DNA of 64,000 nt from Sideroxyarcus emersonii (GCF_021654335.1 NZ_AP023423.1:1611001-1675000), one strand, 5' to 3'. Counted from the stretch's first letter, positions 52,706-61,772 are shown. The notes: generated by a model not told the origin, from the sequence alone. Numbers and translations are program-made.

Positions 52706-54072
52706 TCCGCCAACTCGCAGCGATTGCGCCCATTGTTCTTCGCACGATAGAGCGCATCGTCCGCATCCTTGACGATCCTTTCGTAATCGGGATGCCCGTT
52801 ATAGGCGGCGACGCCGATACTCACAGTGACCTGCATCGACTTGCCGTCGCCCACGCGCATCGGCTCGGCGGCAAAACGTTCGCGAATGGTCTCGGCCACC
52901 TGCAATGCCTGCGCCTTGTCGATCTCGACCAACACAACCAGCAGTTCCTCGCCGCCGTAACGGAAGATGAAGTCGCCCACCCGCACGCTGGAGGTGACCA
53001 GGTCGGATGCCTGCTGCAGCACCATGTCGCCGCTGTCGTGTCCGTGCGTGTCGTTGATGTTCTTGAAGTGGTCGATGTCGAGCAGCAGGATCGCGAACGG
53101 GACATCGCTGTTCCTGGCGAGCGCCAGCTCGCGCATCAGGATGGTCGGCAGGTAGCGGCGGTTCAGCAGGCGGGTAAGGCTGTCGCGCCCGCTTTCCACC
53201 TCGATGAAACGATCGAACAGTCCGGTCAGCAGGAATTTCACCTCGCCGATATCGGCCTCGATCAGCCTCATCGCCTCGCGCGCATCGCCACCGTTGCGGC
53301 GCTTCTCGATCAGGCTGGGCAACAGCGTGCGTTCCAGTTTCTCCACGCAGCTGCGGATGCGCCCCAGTTCCGGCGCTTCGTGGAAGATGATGCTGGCCTT
53401 GTGTTGCAGCCACAGGCCGAATTCGGAATGCCGCATCTCCGGCACGCCAGCCCCCTCATCCCCGAGCAAATGCAACAGGATGTGCTGCGCCCATTCCGAC
53501 AGCGCTGCGCGCTGGCGCTCGCGTTCGGCCAGCATGTTCTGCCCCAGGGCGAACATGCGGTACGACTCGTCGGTGCGCACGCTTTTTCCCACGTTGACGA
53601 TATAGGAATCGGTCATCGCCGACATGCTCAGTTCCATCACCTCCGAAACGAAACGCGTCGCCTGCACCAGCTCGGCACGCCCCAGCTCGCTCTCGACCAG
53701 GTATTCGGTGATCGACTGTTTCAGCAGGCGCGAGCCCCGCAACACCAGCGAGATCGGCATCTGGATGCGCGCATGCACCACACCAACGTGGCATTGATAT
53801 TTGTAGATCTCTTTCGGATCCTGCTGCTGCAGGGTGAACAGTTCGCGCAGCCAGCCCTGCATCGAGGTATGCAGCCGCTGACTGACGATGTCGTGGCTGA
53901 TAAATGGATTCGCTTCCTTATCTGCCAACATGTGTTCGTAGAACCGGGTCGCCAGGTCAGCCGCGTATCGATTGACCGTATCGCTGATCAGTTTCTTTGT
54001 CGTCTCGGGCACCTGCTGGTGCACTTGTCGCCAATCCTCGGCGAAGTCTTCAATCTTGCTATGTTTCAACAT
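52702..54072 (-). CDS. Globin-coupled diguanylate cyclase (DosC-like)
   Basis: A 456-residue protein with an N-terminal sensor globin (about 1-160), a helical middle domain and a C-terminal GGDEF domain (about 295-455). The heme proximal ligand is probably His100 in CHVGVVHARIQMPISLVLRG, matching the pattern of DosC/globin-coupled sensors. The cyclase motif is GGEEL, an accepted active variant, preceded by an RVGD inhibitory site. It likely makes c-di-GMP in response to oxygen or NO. The ATG at 54072 has GGAGGAACG upstream; the frame to 54237 is not used. The end overlaps dinG by four bases. Confidence 0.88.
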   Translation of the reverse strand: MLKHSKIEDFAEDWRQVHQQVPETTKKLISDTVNRYAADLATRFYEHMLADKEANPFISHDIVSQRLHTSMQGWLRELFTLQQQDPKEIYKYQCHVGVVHARIQMPISLVLRGSRLLKQSITEYLVESELGRAELVQATRFVSEVMELSMSAMTDSYIVNVGKSVRTDESYRMFALGQNMLAERERQRAALSEWAQHILLHLLGDEGAGVPEMRHSEFGLWLQHKASIIFHEAPELGRIRSCVEKLERTLLPSLIEKRRNGGDAREAMRLIEADIGEVKFLLTGLFDRFIEVESGRDSLTRLLNRRYLPTILMRELALARNSDVPFAILLLDIDHFKNINDTHGHDSGDMVLQQASDLVTSSVRVGDFIFRYGGEELLVVLVEIDKAQALQVAETIRERFAAEPMRVGDGKSMQVTVSIGVAAYNGHPDYERIVKDADDALYRAKNNGRNRCELAD

Positions 54073-54227
54073 CGTTCCTCCGGTGAACCCCGCATGCGCT
54101 TTTGATTTTTGCATATTGTAACCCGGCGCCCCGCCATGCAGCCGTTTCGGGAGGAACAAGTTGACTGGCTTCCGGCTTTGTTGTCCACTGTCAGCCAGCA
54201 GACCGGAAATTTTCCCATTCAACTCCC

Positions 54228-55574
54228 ATGAACGCATTCCTGGATGACCTGAGATTCTTGATCGACGAGGAGAATCTCTTCGTCCGTGCCGAACAGTTGC
54301 GCGCGCGCCTGAGGCTGCTGCCCCTGATGCTGGTCGTGCAGCTGGTGATCGAACCGCTGTTCGTCTGGCTGATGTGGGATATCGCTTCGCACCAGCAATT
54401 GCTGGTCTGGCTGGCCACCGCCTTCCTGCTGCATCTGGCGGAACTGGTCCTCTGGGTGCGCAGCCGGGACAGCCTCAACACCATCGAGGAATGCCAGCGC
54501 TGGAGCCAGGACTTCTTCAACTTCGCGCTGGTGTTCGGCATGATGTGGGGGGTCGGCACGATGTTCTTCTTCCCCGGCGATCTGCTCACCCAGGTGCTGC
54601 TGGTCTGCGTGCTGATGGGACTCACCGCCGGCGCAGCCACCATGAATTCGATGCATCCGCCTTCGTTCTATGCCTACGTCCTCAGCCTGATGGTGCCGCT
54701 CACCTTCCGCGTGATGGTGGAACAGGACGAGACGCATGTCGCGCTGGGTGCCATGCTGTTGCTGTTCCTGCTGGTGATGCTGAGTTCCGGCCACTTCCTC
54801 AGCAAGTTCATCATGCTTTCGCTGCGCCAGCGTTTCGAGAACGAATCCCTTGCGCACCAGCTCGCCTCGATGAACGACATCCTGGAACACAAGGTGGAGG
54901 AGCGCACTGCGCAGTTGCGCCACAAGACCGAGGAGGTCGCGCAGATCCGCGACGTCACCATCATGGCCATGGCATCGCTGGCCGAGACGCGCGACAACGA
55001 GACCGGCAATCACCTGAAGCGCACGCAGAACTACATCCGCGCGCTGGCCATGAAACTGCGCCACCACCCGCACTTCAAGGATTTCCTTACCGACGACAAC
55101 ATCGAGTCCCTCTACAAGCTGGCACCGCTGCACGACATCGGCAAGGTCGGCATACCGGATGCGATCCTGCTGAAGCAGGGCAAGCTCACGCCGGAAGAAT
55201 ACGAGATCATGAAGACGCACCCCCTGCTCGGCGGCAATGCCATCGCCATGGCGGAAAGCGGGTTGCCGACGCCGAACCGTTTCCTGCATATCGCCCGCGA
55301 GATCGCCACCGGACACCACGAGAAATGGGACGGCAGCGGCTACCCGCTCGGCCTCAAAGGCCATGAAATCCCCATCTCTGCGCGGTTGATGGCGGTGGCG
55401 GATGTGTATGATGCGCTGATCAGCCGCCGCATCTACAAGCAGGCCTACACCCATGAGGATGCCGTGGCATATATATTGCAAGGAGATGGCACGCACTTCG
55501 ATCCGGAAGTGCTTGAGGCATTCCAACAAATTCAAGAGGAGTTCCGGCAGATCGCCGGACAGTACCAGGATTAA
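54228..55574 (+). CDS. Membrane-anchored HD-GYP phosphodiesterase (paralogue of 10464-11942)
   Basis: A 448-residue protein with an N-terminal membrane domain (about 28-195), coiled coil and C-terminal HD-GYP domain. HD is at 302-303 (APLHDIGKVGIP) and GYP at 371-373 (HHEKWDGSGYP), so catalysis of c-di-GMP hydrolysis is expected. The membrane domain shares FLIDEENLFVRAEQLRAR, LNTIEECQRW and TMNSMHPPSFYAY with its paralogue. It is divergent from the globin-coupled cyclase and overlaps the ankyrin gene by one base (TAATG). Confidence 0.92.
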   Translation: MNAFLDDLRFLIDEENLFVRAEQLRARLRLLPLMLVVQLVIEPLFVWLMWDIASHQQLLVWLATAFLLHLAELVLWVRSRDSLNTIEECQRWSQDFFNFALVFGMMWGVGTMFFFPGDLLTQVLLVCVLMGLTAGAATMNSMHPPSFYAYVLSLMVPLTFRVMVEQDETHVALGAMLLLFLLVMLSSGHFLSKFIMLSLRQRFENESLAHQLASMNDILEHKVEERTAQLRHKTEEVAQIRDVTIMAMASLAETRDNETGNHLKRTQNYIRALAMKLRHHPHFKDFLTDDNIESLYKLAPLHDIGKVGIPDAILLKQGKLTPEEYEIMKTHPLLGGNAIAMAESGLPTPNRFLHIAREIATGHHEKWDGSGYPLGLKGHEIPISARLMAVADVYDALISRRIYKQAYTHEDAVAYILQGDGTHFDPEVLEAFQQIQEEFRQIAGQYQD

Positions 55575-56506
55575 TGAACCCGAGATTACTCAAGCTACTG
55601 AATGGCAAGGAAGACATCTATCCGCGCGTGCTGGAAGAAAGATTCCCGCGCGTGTTCAACAAGCTGCTGGAACTGTGGCAGACACCGCATATCGACACCT
55701 ACCTGCAAGACCTGATGGTGGACAAGCGCGGCGGCGAAAGGGAAGGGTTCCCGCCAGAGGCGGCGAGCGAGATCATCCGGCTGAGCAACTACCTGCACGC
55801 ACTGCAAAATGCAGGCAAAGAGTCCCGGGCCTGGGAAGACATCCCCGAGTACAAGCGCAACGAATTGCTGCAGTACGGCTACGACTTCACGGCCAACGGC
55901 CTGCTGAAATCGGTCGACGACAACAACCAGAATGCGGTGCAGATATTCCTGTCGTGCGGTGTGGATCTGGAAGTGCGTGACGACCGCAACTGGACGCCCC
56001 TGATGGTTGCGGCTTTCAACGGCAATCTGGCGTTCGCCGAACTGCTGATCAAGTGCGGCGCCCGTGTCTCCACCCAGGACAAGAACGGCTATACGCCGCT
56101 GCACTGGGCGGCCTACAACGGCCACACGGAAGTATTGAAGATGCTGATCGAGAAAGGCGCCGAGCCGGATGCCCCCAGCCAGTTCGGCTGGACGGCGCTG
56201 ATGCAGGCTGCAACGCGCGGCCACCTGATCACATGCGCCTACCTGATCTCGCGCGGCGCCGACGTAAATGCGTCAACCTCCGACGGCTGGACGTCATTGC
56301 ACAAGGCCGCCAACAACGGTCATACCCAGGTCGTCAAACTGCTGCTCGACAAGGGGGCCAATCGTTTTGCGAAATACCAGGATGGCAGCACCCCCATCGA
56401 TCTCGCCATCAAGGCCAAACATCTGGATATCGTCGACTTGCTCAACAAGCAGGCCGATGCCAAGGGGCAGCCCGAAACGCCTGGACCATCCCTGCGCCTG
56501 CTGTAG
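55574..56506 (+). CDS. Ankyrin-repeat protein coupled to HD-GYP
   Basis: A 310-residue soluble protein. The first 110 residues form a novel-looking helical N terminus; four to five ankyrin repeats follow from about 130 to 290 (NWTPLMVAAFNGNLAFAELL, GYTPLHWAAYNGHTEVLKML, GWTALMQAATRGHLITCAYL, GWTSLHKAANNGHTQVVKLL). Ankyrin repeats mediate protein contacts. Translational coupling with the HD-GYP gene suggests a partner or effector of it. Confidence 0.85.
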   Translation: MNPRLLKLLNGKEDIYPRVLEERFPRVFNKLLELWQTPHIDTYLQDLMVDKRGGEREGFPPEAASEIIRLSNYLHALQNAGKESRAWEDIPEYKRNELLQYGYDFTANGLLKSVDDNNQNAVQIFLSCGVDLEVRDDRNWTPLMVAAFNGNLAFAELLIKCGARVSTQDKNGYTPLHWAAYNGHTEVLKMLIEKGAEPDAPSQFGWTALMQAATRGHLITCAYLISRGADVNASTSDGWTSLHKAANNGHTQVVKLLLDKGANRFAKYQDGSTPIDLAIKAKHLDIVDLLNKQADAKGQPETPGPSLRLL

Positions 56507-56510
56507 CCCC

Positions 56511-57554
56511 TCACCCTACCCTGACGCGCGCTTCGCCGGCAGCCATCCTGCCGATCACGCAAGCCGCGGCGAAGCCCTGCTCCTTGAAGGTCGCCAGCAC
56601 CCTGTCCGCCTCGTTCGCCGCGCACGCCACCAGCAAGCCGCCGCTGGTCTGCGGATCGCACAACAGCTTGCGCTGCCATTCCGGGAAACCCGGCGGCAGA
56701 TCCACTTCTGCACCATAGCTTGTCCAGTTGCGGTCCGCCGCCCCCGTGCTGTAGCCCTGCCCGGCCAGATGCAGGGCGGCTGGCAGGAAGGGCAACGCTG
56801 CAAAATCCAGCTCCGCCCCCAGCTTCGAGCCGCGGCAGACTTCCAGCAAGTGACCGAGCAGCGCAAAACCGGTGACGTCCGTCATTGCATGCACGCCACT
56901 CATGCCGCCAAGCGTTGCACCGACACGATTGAGCTGGGTGGCCGTATCGACCATCTGCCGGTAGCCTTCCGCATCCAGATCGCCCTTTTTCAGTGCCGCG
57001 CTCAGCACGCCGATCCCCAGCGGTTTGCCGAGGATCAGCACATCCCCGGCCTGTGCCCGGTCATTGCGCTTGATGTGATCCGGATGTGCCACGCCCACGC
57101 CGACCAGGCCATAGATCGGCTCCGGGGCATCGATGGAATGTCCGCCTGCCAGCGGGATGCCCGCCGCGCTGCATACTGTGTTCCCTCCGGCCAGGATGTC
57201 GCGGATGGTTTCCAGCGGCAATTTGGCGATCGGCATGCCCACCACGGCCAGCGCCAGGACAGGCGTCGCCCCCATGGCATAGACATCTGACAGTGCATTG
57301 GTCGCAGCGATGCGGCCGAAGTCGCGCGCATCGTCCACGATGGGCATGAAGAAATCGGTGGTGACCACGATGGCCTGCGTATCATTCAGCTTGTACACCG
57401 CCGCATCGTCGCTGCTCTCGGTGCCGACCAGCAGGTTCGGGTAAGATGGCGGTTGCGGCATCGCCGCCAGCATCTCGGCCAATACGGCCGGTGCAATCTT
57501 GCAGCCGCAGCCGCCGCCGTGGGAATACTGGGTCAATTTGATCGCGTCGTTCAT
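56511..57554 (-). CDS. selD: Selenide, water dikinase (selenophosphate synthetase)
   Basis: A 347-residue enzyme making selenophosphate from selenide and ATP. The active-site loop YSHGGGCGCKIAP has Cys16 and Lys19 (E. coli Cys17 and Lys20); cysteine, not selenocysteine, is used. DDAAVYKLNDTQAIVVTTDF and GGMSGVHAMTDVTGFALLGH are also present. The ATG at 57554 gives the family N terminus. It is divergent from selU with only 12 bases between the start codons. Confidence 0.95.
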   Translation of the reverse strand: MNDAIKLTQYSHGGGCGCKIAPAVLAEMLAAMPQPPSYPNLLVGTESSDDAAVYKLNDTQAIVVTTDFFMPIVDDARDFGRIAATNALSDVYAMGATPVLALAVVGMPIAKLPLETIRDILAGGNTVCSAAGIPLAGGHSIDAPEPIYGLVGVGVAHPDHIKRNDRAQAGDVLILGKPLGIGVLSAALKKGDLDAEGYRQMVDTATQLNRVGATLGGMSGVHAMTDVTGFALLGHLLEVCRGSKLGAELDFAALPFLPAALHLAGQGYSTGAADRNWTSYGAEVDLPPGFPEWQRKLLCDPQTSGGLLVACAANEADRVLATFKEQGFAAACVIGRMAAGEARVRVG

Positions 57555-57566
57555 ACAGAATCTTCT

Positions 57567-58607
57567 ATGCAAAATCCAAGGGTCGTCACCGTATCACAAC
57601 TATCCGATTACAACGAAATCGTCGACGTGCGCTCGCCGGCCGAATATGCGGAAGACCATATCCCCGGCGCCATCAGCGCCCCCGTTCTGGACGACGAGCA
57701 ACGCGCGCGGGTCGGCACCCTGTATAGCCAGGAATCCCCCTTCGCGGCAAAGAAGCTCGGCGCCGCATTGATCGCGCGCAACATCGCACACCATCTGGAC
57801 AACCTGTTCAGCGGCAAACCCAAGCAGTGGAAACCGCTGGTCTACTGCTGGCGCGGCGGCCAGCGCAGCGGTGCGATGGCCCACGTCCTCGCACAGGTCG
57901 GCTGGTCGGTCGGCCGCCTCGACGGCGGCTACAAAAGCTACCGGCGCCAGGTACTTGCCGACCTGGACAGCTTGCCCGGCAAGCTGCACTTCCGCGTCGT
58001 ATGCGGCCCGACCGGTTCCGGCAAAAGCCGCTTGTTGCGGGTGCTGCAGGCACAGGGTGCGCAGGTACTCGACCTTGAGGCGCTGGCGCAACATCGCGGC
58101 TCCCTGCTCGGCAACCTGCCGAACGAACCGCAGCCCGCACAGAAAATGTTCGAGAGCCGCATCTGGGACATGCTGCGCCGCTTCGACCAGAATCAGCCGG
58201 TCTTCGTGGAAGCCGAGAGCAAGAAGATCGGACTGCTCGGCATGCCGGAACAGCTGTTGCAGAAAATGCGCAGCTCCGAATGCCTGCTGATCGAGGCCCC
58301 CGTTGCGGCGCGCGTGCAGTTGCTGATGGAAGACTATGCCCATTTCCTGAACGATCCGGCCTTGCTGGTCAAGCGCCTCACCCCGCTGCTTCCGCTGCAT
58401 GGGCGTCAGGTACTGGACCACTGGCAGCAATTGGCGGAACAGGGCGAGTGGCCGTCGCTGGTGGAAAAGCTGCTGCTCCAGCATTACGACCCGGCTTACC
58501 AGCGCTCCACCGCACACAATTTCGTGCAGCTGGATGCTGCCAGGATAGTGCACCTCGATCGGCTGGACGACGCATCGCTTCGCGCCTCGATATCCACCGC
58601 GCTATAA
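57567..58607 (+). CDS. selU: tRNA 2-selenouridine synthase
   Basis: A 346-residue enzyme (also called MnmH/YbbB) that swaps sulfur for selenium at the tRNA wobble uridine using selenophosphate from SelD. The rhodanese half carries the catalytic Cys94 in LVYCWRGGQRSG; the second half has a P-loop CGPTGSGKSRL (about 146-156). The start at 57567 (MQNPRVVTVSQLSDYNEIVDV) aligns with family N termini; no clear ribosome site is present. The selD neighbour supports a selenouridine function in this organism. Confidence 0.94.
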   Translation: MQNPRVVTVSQLSDYNEIVDVRSPAEYAEDHIPGAISAPVLDDEQRARVGTLYSQESPFAAKKLGAALIARNIAHHLDNLFSGKPKQWKPLVYCWRGGQRSGAMAHVLAQVGWSVGRLDGGYKSYRRQVLADLDSLPGKLHFRVVCGPTGSGKSRLLRVLQAQGAQVLDLEALAQHRGSLLGNLPNEPQPAQKMFESRIWDMLRRFDQNQPVFVEAESKKIGLLGMPEQLLQKMRSSECLLIEAPVAARVQLLMEDYAHFLNDPALLVKRLTPLLPLHGRQVLDHWQQLAEQGEWPSLVEKLLLQHYDPAYQRSTAHNFVQLDAARIVHLDRLDDASLRASISTAL

Positions 58608-58654
58608 CCATAACCTTATAATGGTCGCTCGACAAAACCGGCGTCTTGTACGAA

Positions 58655-58676
58655 AATTATTAGCATCCTAATAATT
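58655..58676. promoter_or_regulatory. Probable MarR operator
   Basis: AATTATTAG (58655-58663) and CTAATAATT (58668-58676) form a perfect 9-bp inverted repeat with a 4-base spacer, 16 bases before the MarR-family start codon. AT-rich palindromes of this kind are normal autoregulatory sites for MarR proteins. Confidence 0.65.
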
Positions 58677-58692
58677 AGTACACAAACAACCA

Positions 58693-59118
58693 ATGAAAGC
58701 ACTGGATGAACAATTCGCAGAATCGCTGCACCAGGTCGCGCATGCCTGGCGCACCGAGCTGGATCGGCGTCTGCGGCCTCTGGGGTTTTCGCATTCGCGC
58801 TGGCTGCTGTTGCTGCACCTCTCGCGCAATGACGGCTGCACCCACTGCGAACTGGCGCAAAACATGGGGATCGAGGCTGCCACGCTGGTCAAGCAAGTCG
58901 ACCACATGGAACAGGAAGGACTGCTCAAGCGTTGCGGCAGCGAGACCGACCGGCGCGTCAAACACCTGTACCTGTCCGCCACCGGCAAGAAAGCCGTGGA
59001 ACGCATCCGCAGCAGCGCCGCCGAGTTGCGCAAGGAGATACTCGCCGGATCGAGCGAACAGGACATCGGCACCGCGCTGAACGTACTCCAGACCATCCGC
59101 AGCAAACTGACCCCATAG
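58693..59118 (+). CDS. MarR-family transcriptional regulator
   Basis: A 141-residue winged-helix repressor. LLHLSRNDGCTHCELAQNMGIEAATLVKQVDHMEQEGLL is the helix-turn-helix core followed by the wing CGSETDRRVKHLYLSATG. It starts the mar-emrAB operon (13 bases to emrA), with a near-perfect palindrome in its own promoter, so it probably represses the pump until an antimicrobial ligand binds. Two cysteines (CTHC) in the DNA-binding region are a feature worth noting. Confidence 0.9.
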   Translation: MKALDEQFAESLHQVAHAWRTELDRRLRPLGFSHSRWLLLLHLSRNDGCTHCELAQNMGIEAATLVKQVDHMEQEGLLKRCGSETDRRVKHLYLSATGKKAVERIRSSAAELRKEILAGSSEQDIGTALNVLQTIRSKLTP

Positions 59119-59131
59119 CCGAGGAGCGGAC

Positions 59132-60118
59132 ATGGAAAGCCTCAAGGCCCACCGTAACAAGATCGTCGTCGCGCTGATCCTCGCCGCTTTGCTCGGTACC
59201 CTTGCCTTCAATTACTTCTACGGCAACTCGCGCAGCACCGAGAACGCCTATATCAACGCCGATGTGGTCAACGTCGCTGCGCAGGTGAACGGCCGCGTCG
59301 TGGCCGTGCATATCAAGGACAACCAGCATGTGCACAAGGGGGATGCGCTGTTCGATATCGACCCCGCACCCTTCGCCATCGCGCTGGAACGCGCACAAGC
59401 CGATCTCGCGCTCGCCCGGCAGGCGGCACGCCAGGACAATGCCGAAGTCGCCGCCGCCCGTGCGCTGGTGAACCAGGCCGAAAGCGACCTTGCCAATGCG
59501 CGCAGCACATACATCCGCGACAAGGAACTGGTGGCACAGCATTTCCTCTCCCAGCAATCGCTCGACGATGCGCAGACCCGCATGCAGGCCTTGCAGGCAA
59601 CGCTGGAACAGGCGCATGCCAAACTGGCCAAGGCGCTGTCCGCTCCGGAAAAAACCGACGAGCGCGGCGACGTATTGAAGGCGCAGGCCGCCATCGACCA
59701 GGCTAAACTCGATCTGGAACATACCCACGTCACCGCAGCCCAGGACGGACAGATCAGCAACCTGACCCTGACCGCCGGATCGCTGGTCGGCGTCGGCGCG
59801 CCGCTGTTCGCCCTTATTGCGGATAACAGTTTCCATATCGATGCCAACTACAAGGAAACCGAACTGGTCGGCATCCACCCCGGCCAGAACGTGGACATCC
59901 GGATCGACATGTATCCCGGCCAGCATTTCAAGGGCACGGTGGAAAGCCTGTCCGGCGGTACCGGCACCGCCTTCTCGCTGCTGCCGCCGCAGAATGCGAC
60001 CGGCAACTGGGTAAAGATCGCGCAGCGCGTGCCGGTCCGCATCAAGCTGGCGCCGACCGATGCCGAGCACCCGTTGCGCATCGGCGCCACGGCGACCGTG
60101 AGTGTGCAACTGAAATAA
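59132..60118 (+). CDS. emrA: HlyD-family membrane fusion protein (EmrA-like)
   Basis: A 328-residue adaptor with one N-terminal transmembrane helix (about 9-28), a lipoyl-like NVAAQVNGRVVAVHIKDNQHV, an alpha-helical hairpin (about 85-170) and a beta-barrel (ADNSFHIDANYKETELVGIH). It connects an EmrB-type pump to an outer-membrane channel. It follows the MarR gene by 13 bases and precedes emrB by 100 bases that hold an imperfect palindrome. Confidence 0.9.
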   Translation: MESLKAHRNKIVVALILAALLGTLAFNYFYGNSRSTENAYINADVVNVAAQVNGRVVAVHIKDNQHVHKGDALFDIDPAPFAIALERAQADLALARQAARQDNAEVAAARALVNQAESDLANARSTYIRDKELVAQHFLSQQSLDDAQTRMQALQATLEQAHAKLAKALSAPEKTDERGDVLKAQAAIDQAKLDLEHTHVTAAQDGQISNLTLTAGSLVGVGAPLFALIADNSFHIDANYKETELVGIHPGQNVDIRIDMYPGQHFKGTVESLSGGTGTAFSLLPPQNATGNWVKIAQRVPVRIKLAPTDAEHPLRIGATATVSVQLK

Positions 60119-60137
60119 ACGCAAACCGGGACTTGGT

Positions 60138-60194
60138 CGCAGAGCACACAAAGAGAATTAAATTCGCCCGCCTCTTTCTCTGTGCTCTCTGCGG
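60138..60194. repeat. Imperfect CGCAGAG palindrome between emrA and emrB
   Basis: CGCAGAGCACACAAAGAGAA and the complementary CCTCTTTCTCTGTGCTCTCTG face each other around an AT-rich centre. It looks like a dispersed intergenic repeat found in many proteobacteria. It could attenuate or stabilise the mRNA between the two genes. Confidence 0.55.
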
Positions 60195-60218
60195 CAAATT
60201 TTTTCCAGGGAACCTTTG

Positions 60219-61733
60219 ATGAACTCTAATCGTGTACTCACCGGCATCGCCGTGATGGCAGCGACCATCATGCAGGTGCTGGACACGACCATCATCAACG
60301 TCGCCCTGCCGAACATGATCGGACAGCTCGATGCCACGCCGGACAATATCAGCTGGGTGCTTACCTCCTACCTGATCGCCTCGGCCATCATCATGCCGCT
60401 CACCGGCTTCATCACCGACCGCATCGGGCAAAAGCGCTTCCTGCTGATCAGCATCGCCGGCTTCGTCATCACCTCGGCGCTGTGCGGCATGGCCGCCTCA
60501 CTGGCGCAGATGGTGCTGTTCCGCTTCCTGCAAGGGGTGTTCGGTGCAGCGCTGGTGCCGCTGTCGCAATCCATCATGCTGCAGATCTTTCCCGGCGAGC
60601 AACGCGGCAAGGCAATGGCGATCTGGAGCATGGGCGTGATGGTCGCTCCCATCATGGGGCCGACCCTGGGCGGCTGGCTCACCGAGCAGCTGAGCTGGCG
60701 CTGGACCTTCTACATCAACCTGCCGGTGGGGATCGTCTCGTTCGTCCTTGCGATGCGCCATGTGCACGACACCCCGACGCGCGAGCGGCGCATGGACTGG
60801 CTGGGGTTCGCCTCGCTGGCACTCGGCATCGGCGCACTGCAACTGATTCTCGATCGCGGCAACCAGGACGACTGGTTCAGCTCGCAGACACTGGTGTTCG
60901 CCGCCTTCGTCACGGCAATCTCGCTGCTCTTCTTCATCGTCTACACGCTTACCGGCAAGCATCATCCGCTGTTCGACCTGCGCATCTTCCAGGACCGCAA
61001 CTACCTGGTCGCCAGCCTGATCATGACCACCATCGGCATCGGCTTCTTCGGCGGCATGCTGCTGCAATCGCTGTTCCTGCAGGAATTCCTGGACTATCCC
61101 ACCTTCGAGGCCGGTCTTTACATGGCGCCGCGCGGGCTCGCTTCTTTCCTGGTGATGATCTTCGTCGGCAAATTCGTCAACAGAATTCCGCCGCGTAATT
61201 TCATCTTTGCCGGCATCTGCGCAAGCATCGCGGGCAATTACCTGATGACCCGGTTCACCGGCGACATCACCGCCCACGACCTGATCGTGCCGATGATGCT
61301 GCAGGGCATGGGCATGGGGATGATCTTCGTGCCAATTTCCACGCTCGCCTTCACCACCCTGCCCAAGGAAACTGCCGCGGAAGCCGCCGGTATCTACAGC
61401 CTGATCCGCGCTGTCGGATCGTCGTTCGGCATTTCCATCCTGGCCACCTATTTCTCGCGCAGCACGCAGCAGAGCTGGAGCCTGTTGCGCGGCGACATCA
61501 CCCCGTACAGCGAACCATTGCGCACCTACCTGTCCCCGCTCCATCTCGACGCACAGGATCCGCAGGGCATCGCCATGGCGGCCAGGGCAGTGCTGCACCA
61601 GGCACAAAATATCGGCTACATCGACAGTTTCTGGTTCGCCACCCTGAACTTCGTGCTGATGCTGCCGTTGCTGCTGCTGGTGCGCACCCCGAAAAAGCCG
61701 GCAAGCGCGCCGCCCGCGGTCAGCCTGGAATGA
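60219..61733 (+). CDS. emrB: DHA2-family drug:H+ antiporter (EmrB-like)
   Basis: A 504-residue major-facilitator pump with 14 hydrophobic helices, the DHA2 form. Motifs include MQVLDTTIINVALPNMIGQL (helix 1), ITDRIGQKRFLLISI (loop 2-3) and GPTLGGWLTEQLSWRWTFYI (helix 5/6 motif C-like). AGGGAA lies upstream of the ATG at 60219. With the MarR repressor and EmrA it forms a drug-efflux operon; the outer-membrane partner is not encoded next to it. Confidence 0.92.
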   Translation: MNSNRVLTGIAVMAATIMQVLDTTIINVALPNMIGQLDATPDNISWVLTSYLIASAIIMPLTGFITDRIGQKRFLLISIAGFVITSALCGMAASLAQMVLFRFLQGVFGAALVPLSQSIMLQIFPGEQRGKAMAIWSMGVMVAPIMGPTLGGWLTEQLSWRWTFYINLPVGIVSFVLAMRHVHDTPTRERRMDWLGFASLALGIGALQLILDRGNQDDWFSSQTLVFAAFVTAISLLFFIVYTLTGKHHPLFDLRIFQDRNYLVASLIMTTIGIGFFGGMLLQSLFLQEFLDYPTFEAGLYMAPRGLASFLVMIFVGKFVNRIPPRNFIFAGICASIAGNYLMTRFTGDITAHDLIVPMMLQGMGMGMIFVPISTLAFTTLPKETAAEAAGIYSLIRAVGSSFGISILATYFSRSTQQSWSLLRGDITPYSEPLRTYLSPLHLDAQDPQGIAMAARAVLHQAQNIGYIDSFWFATLNFVLMLPLLLLVRTPKKPASAPPAVSLE

Positions 61734-61772
61734 ACTGGCCGGACAGCAAGCTGAATGAAGGCAGCGGGAAAA

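Noticed and set aside
56505..56530. C-rich CCCTCACCCTACCC sequence as another copy of the cusA repeat
   Set aside because: Only a short similarity, no opposing arm, and it overlaps the end of selD.
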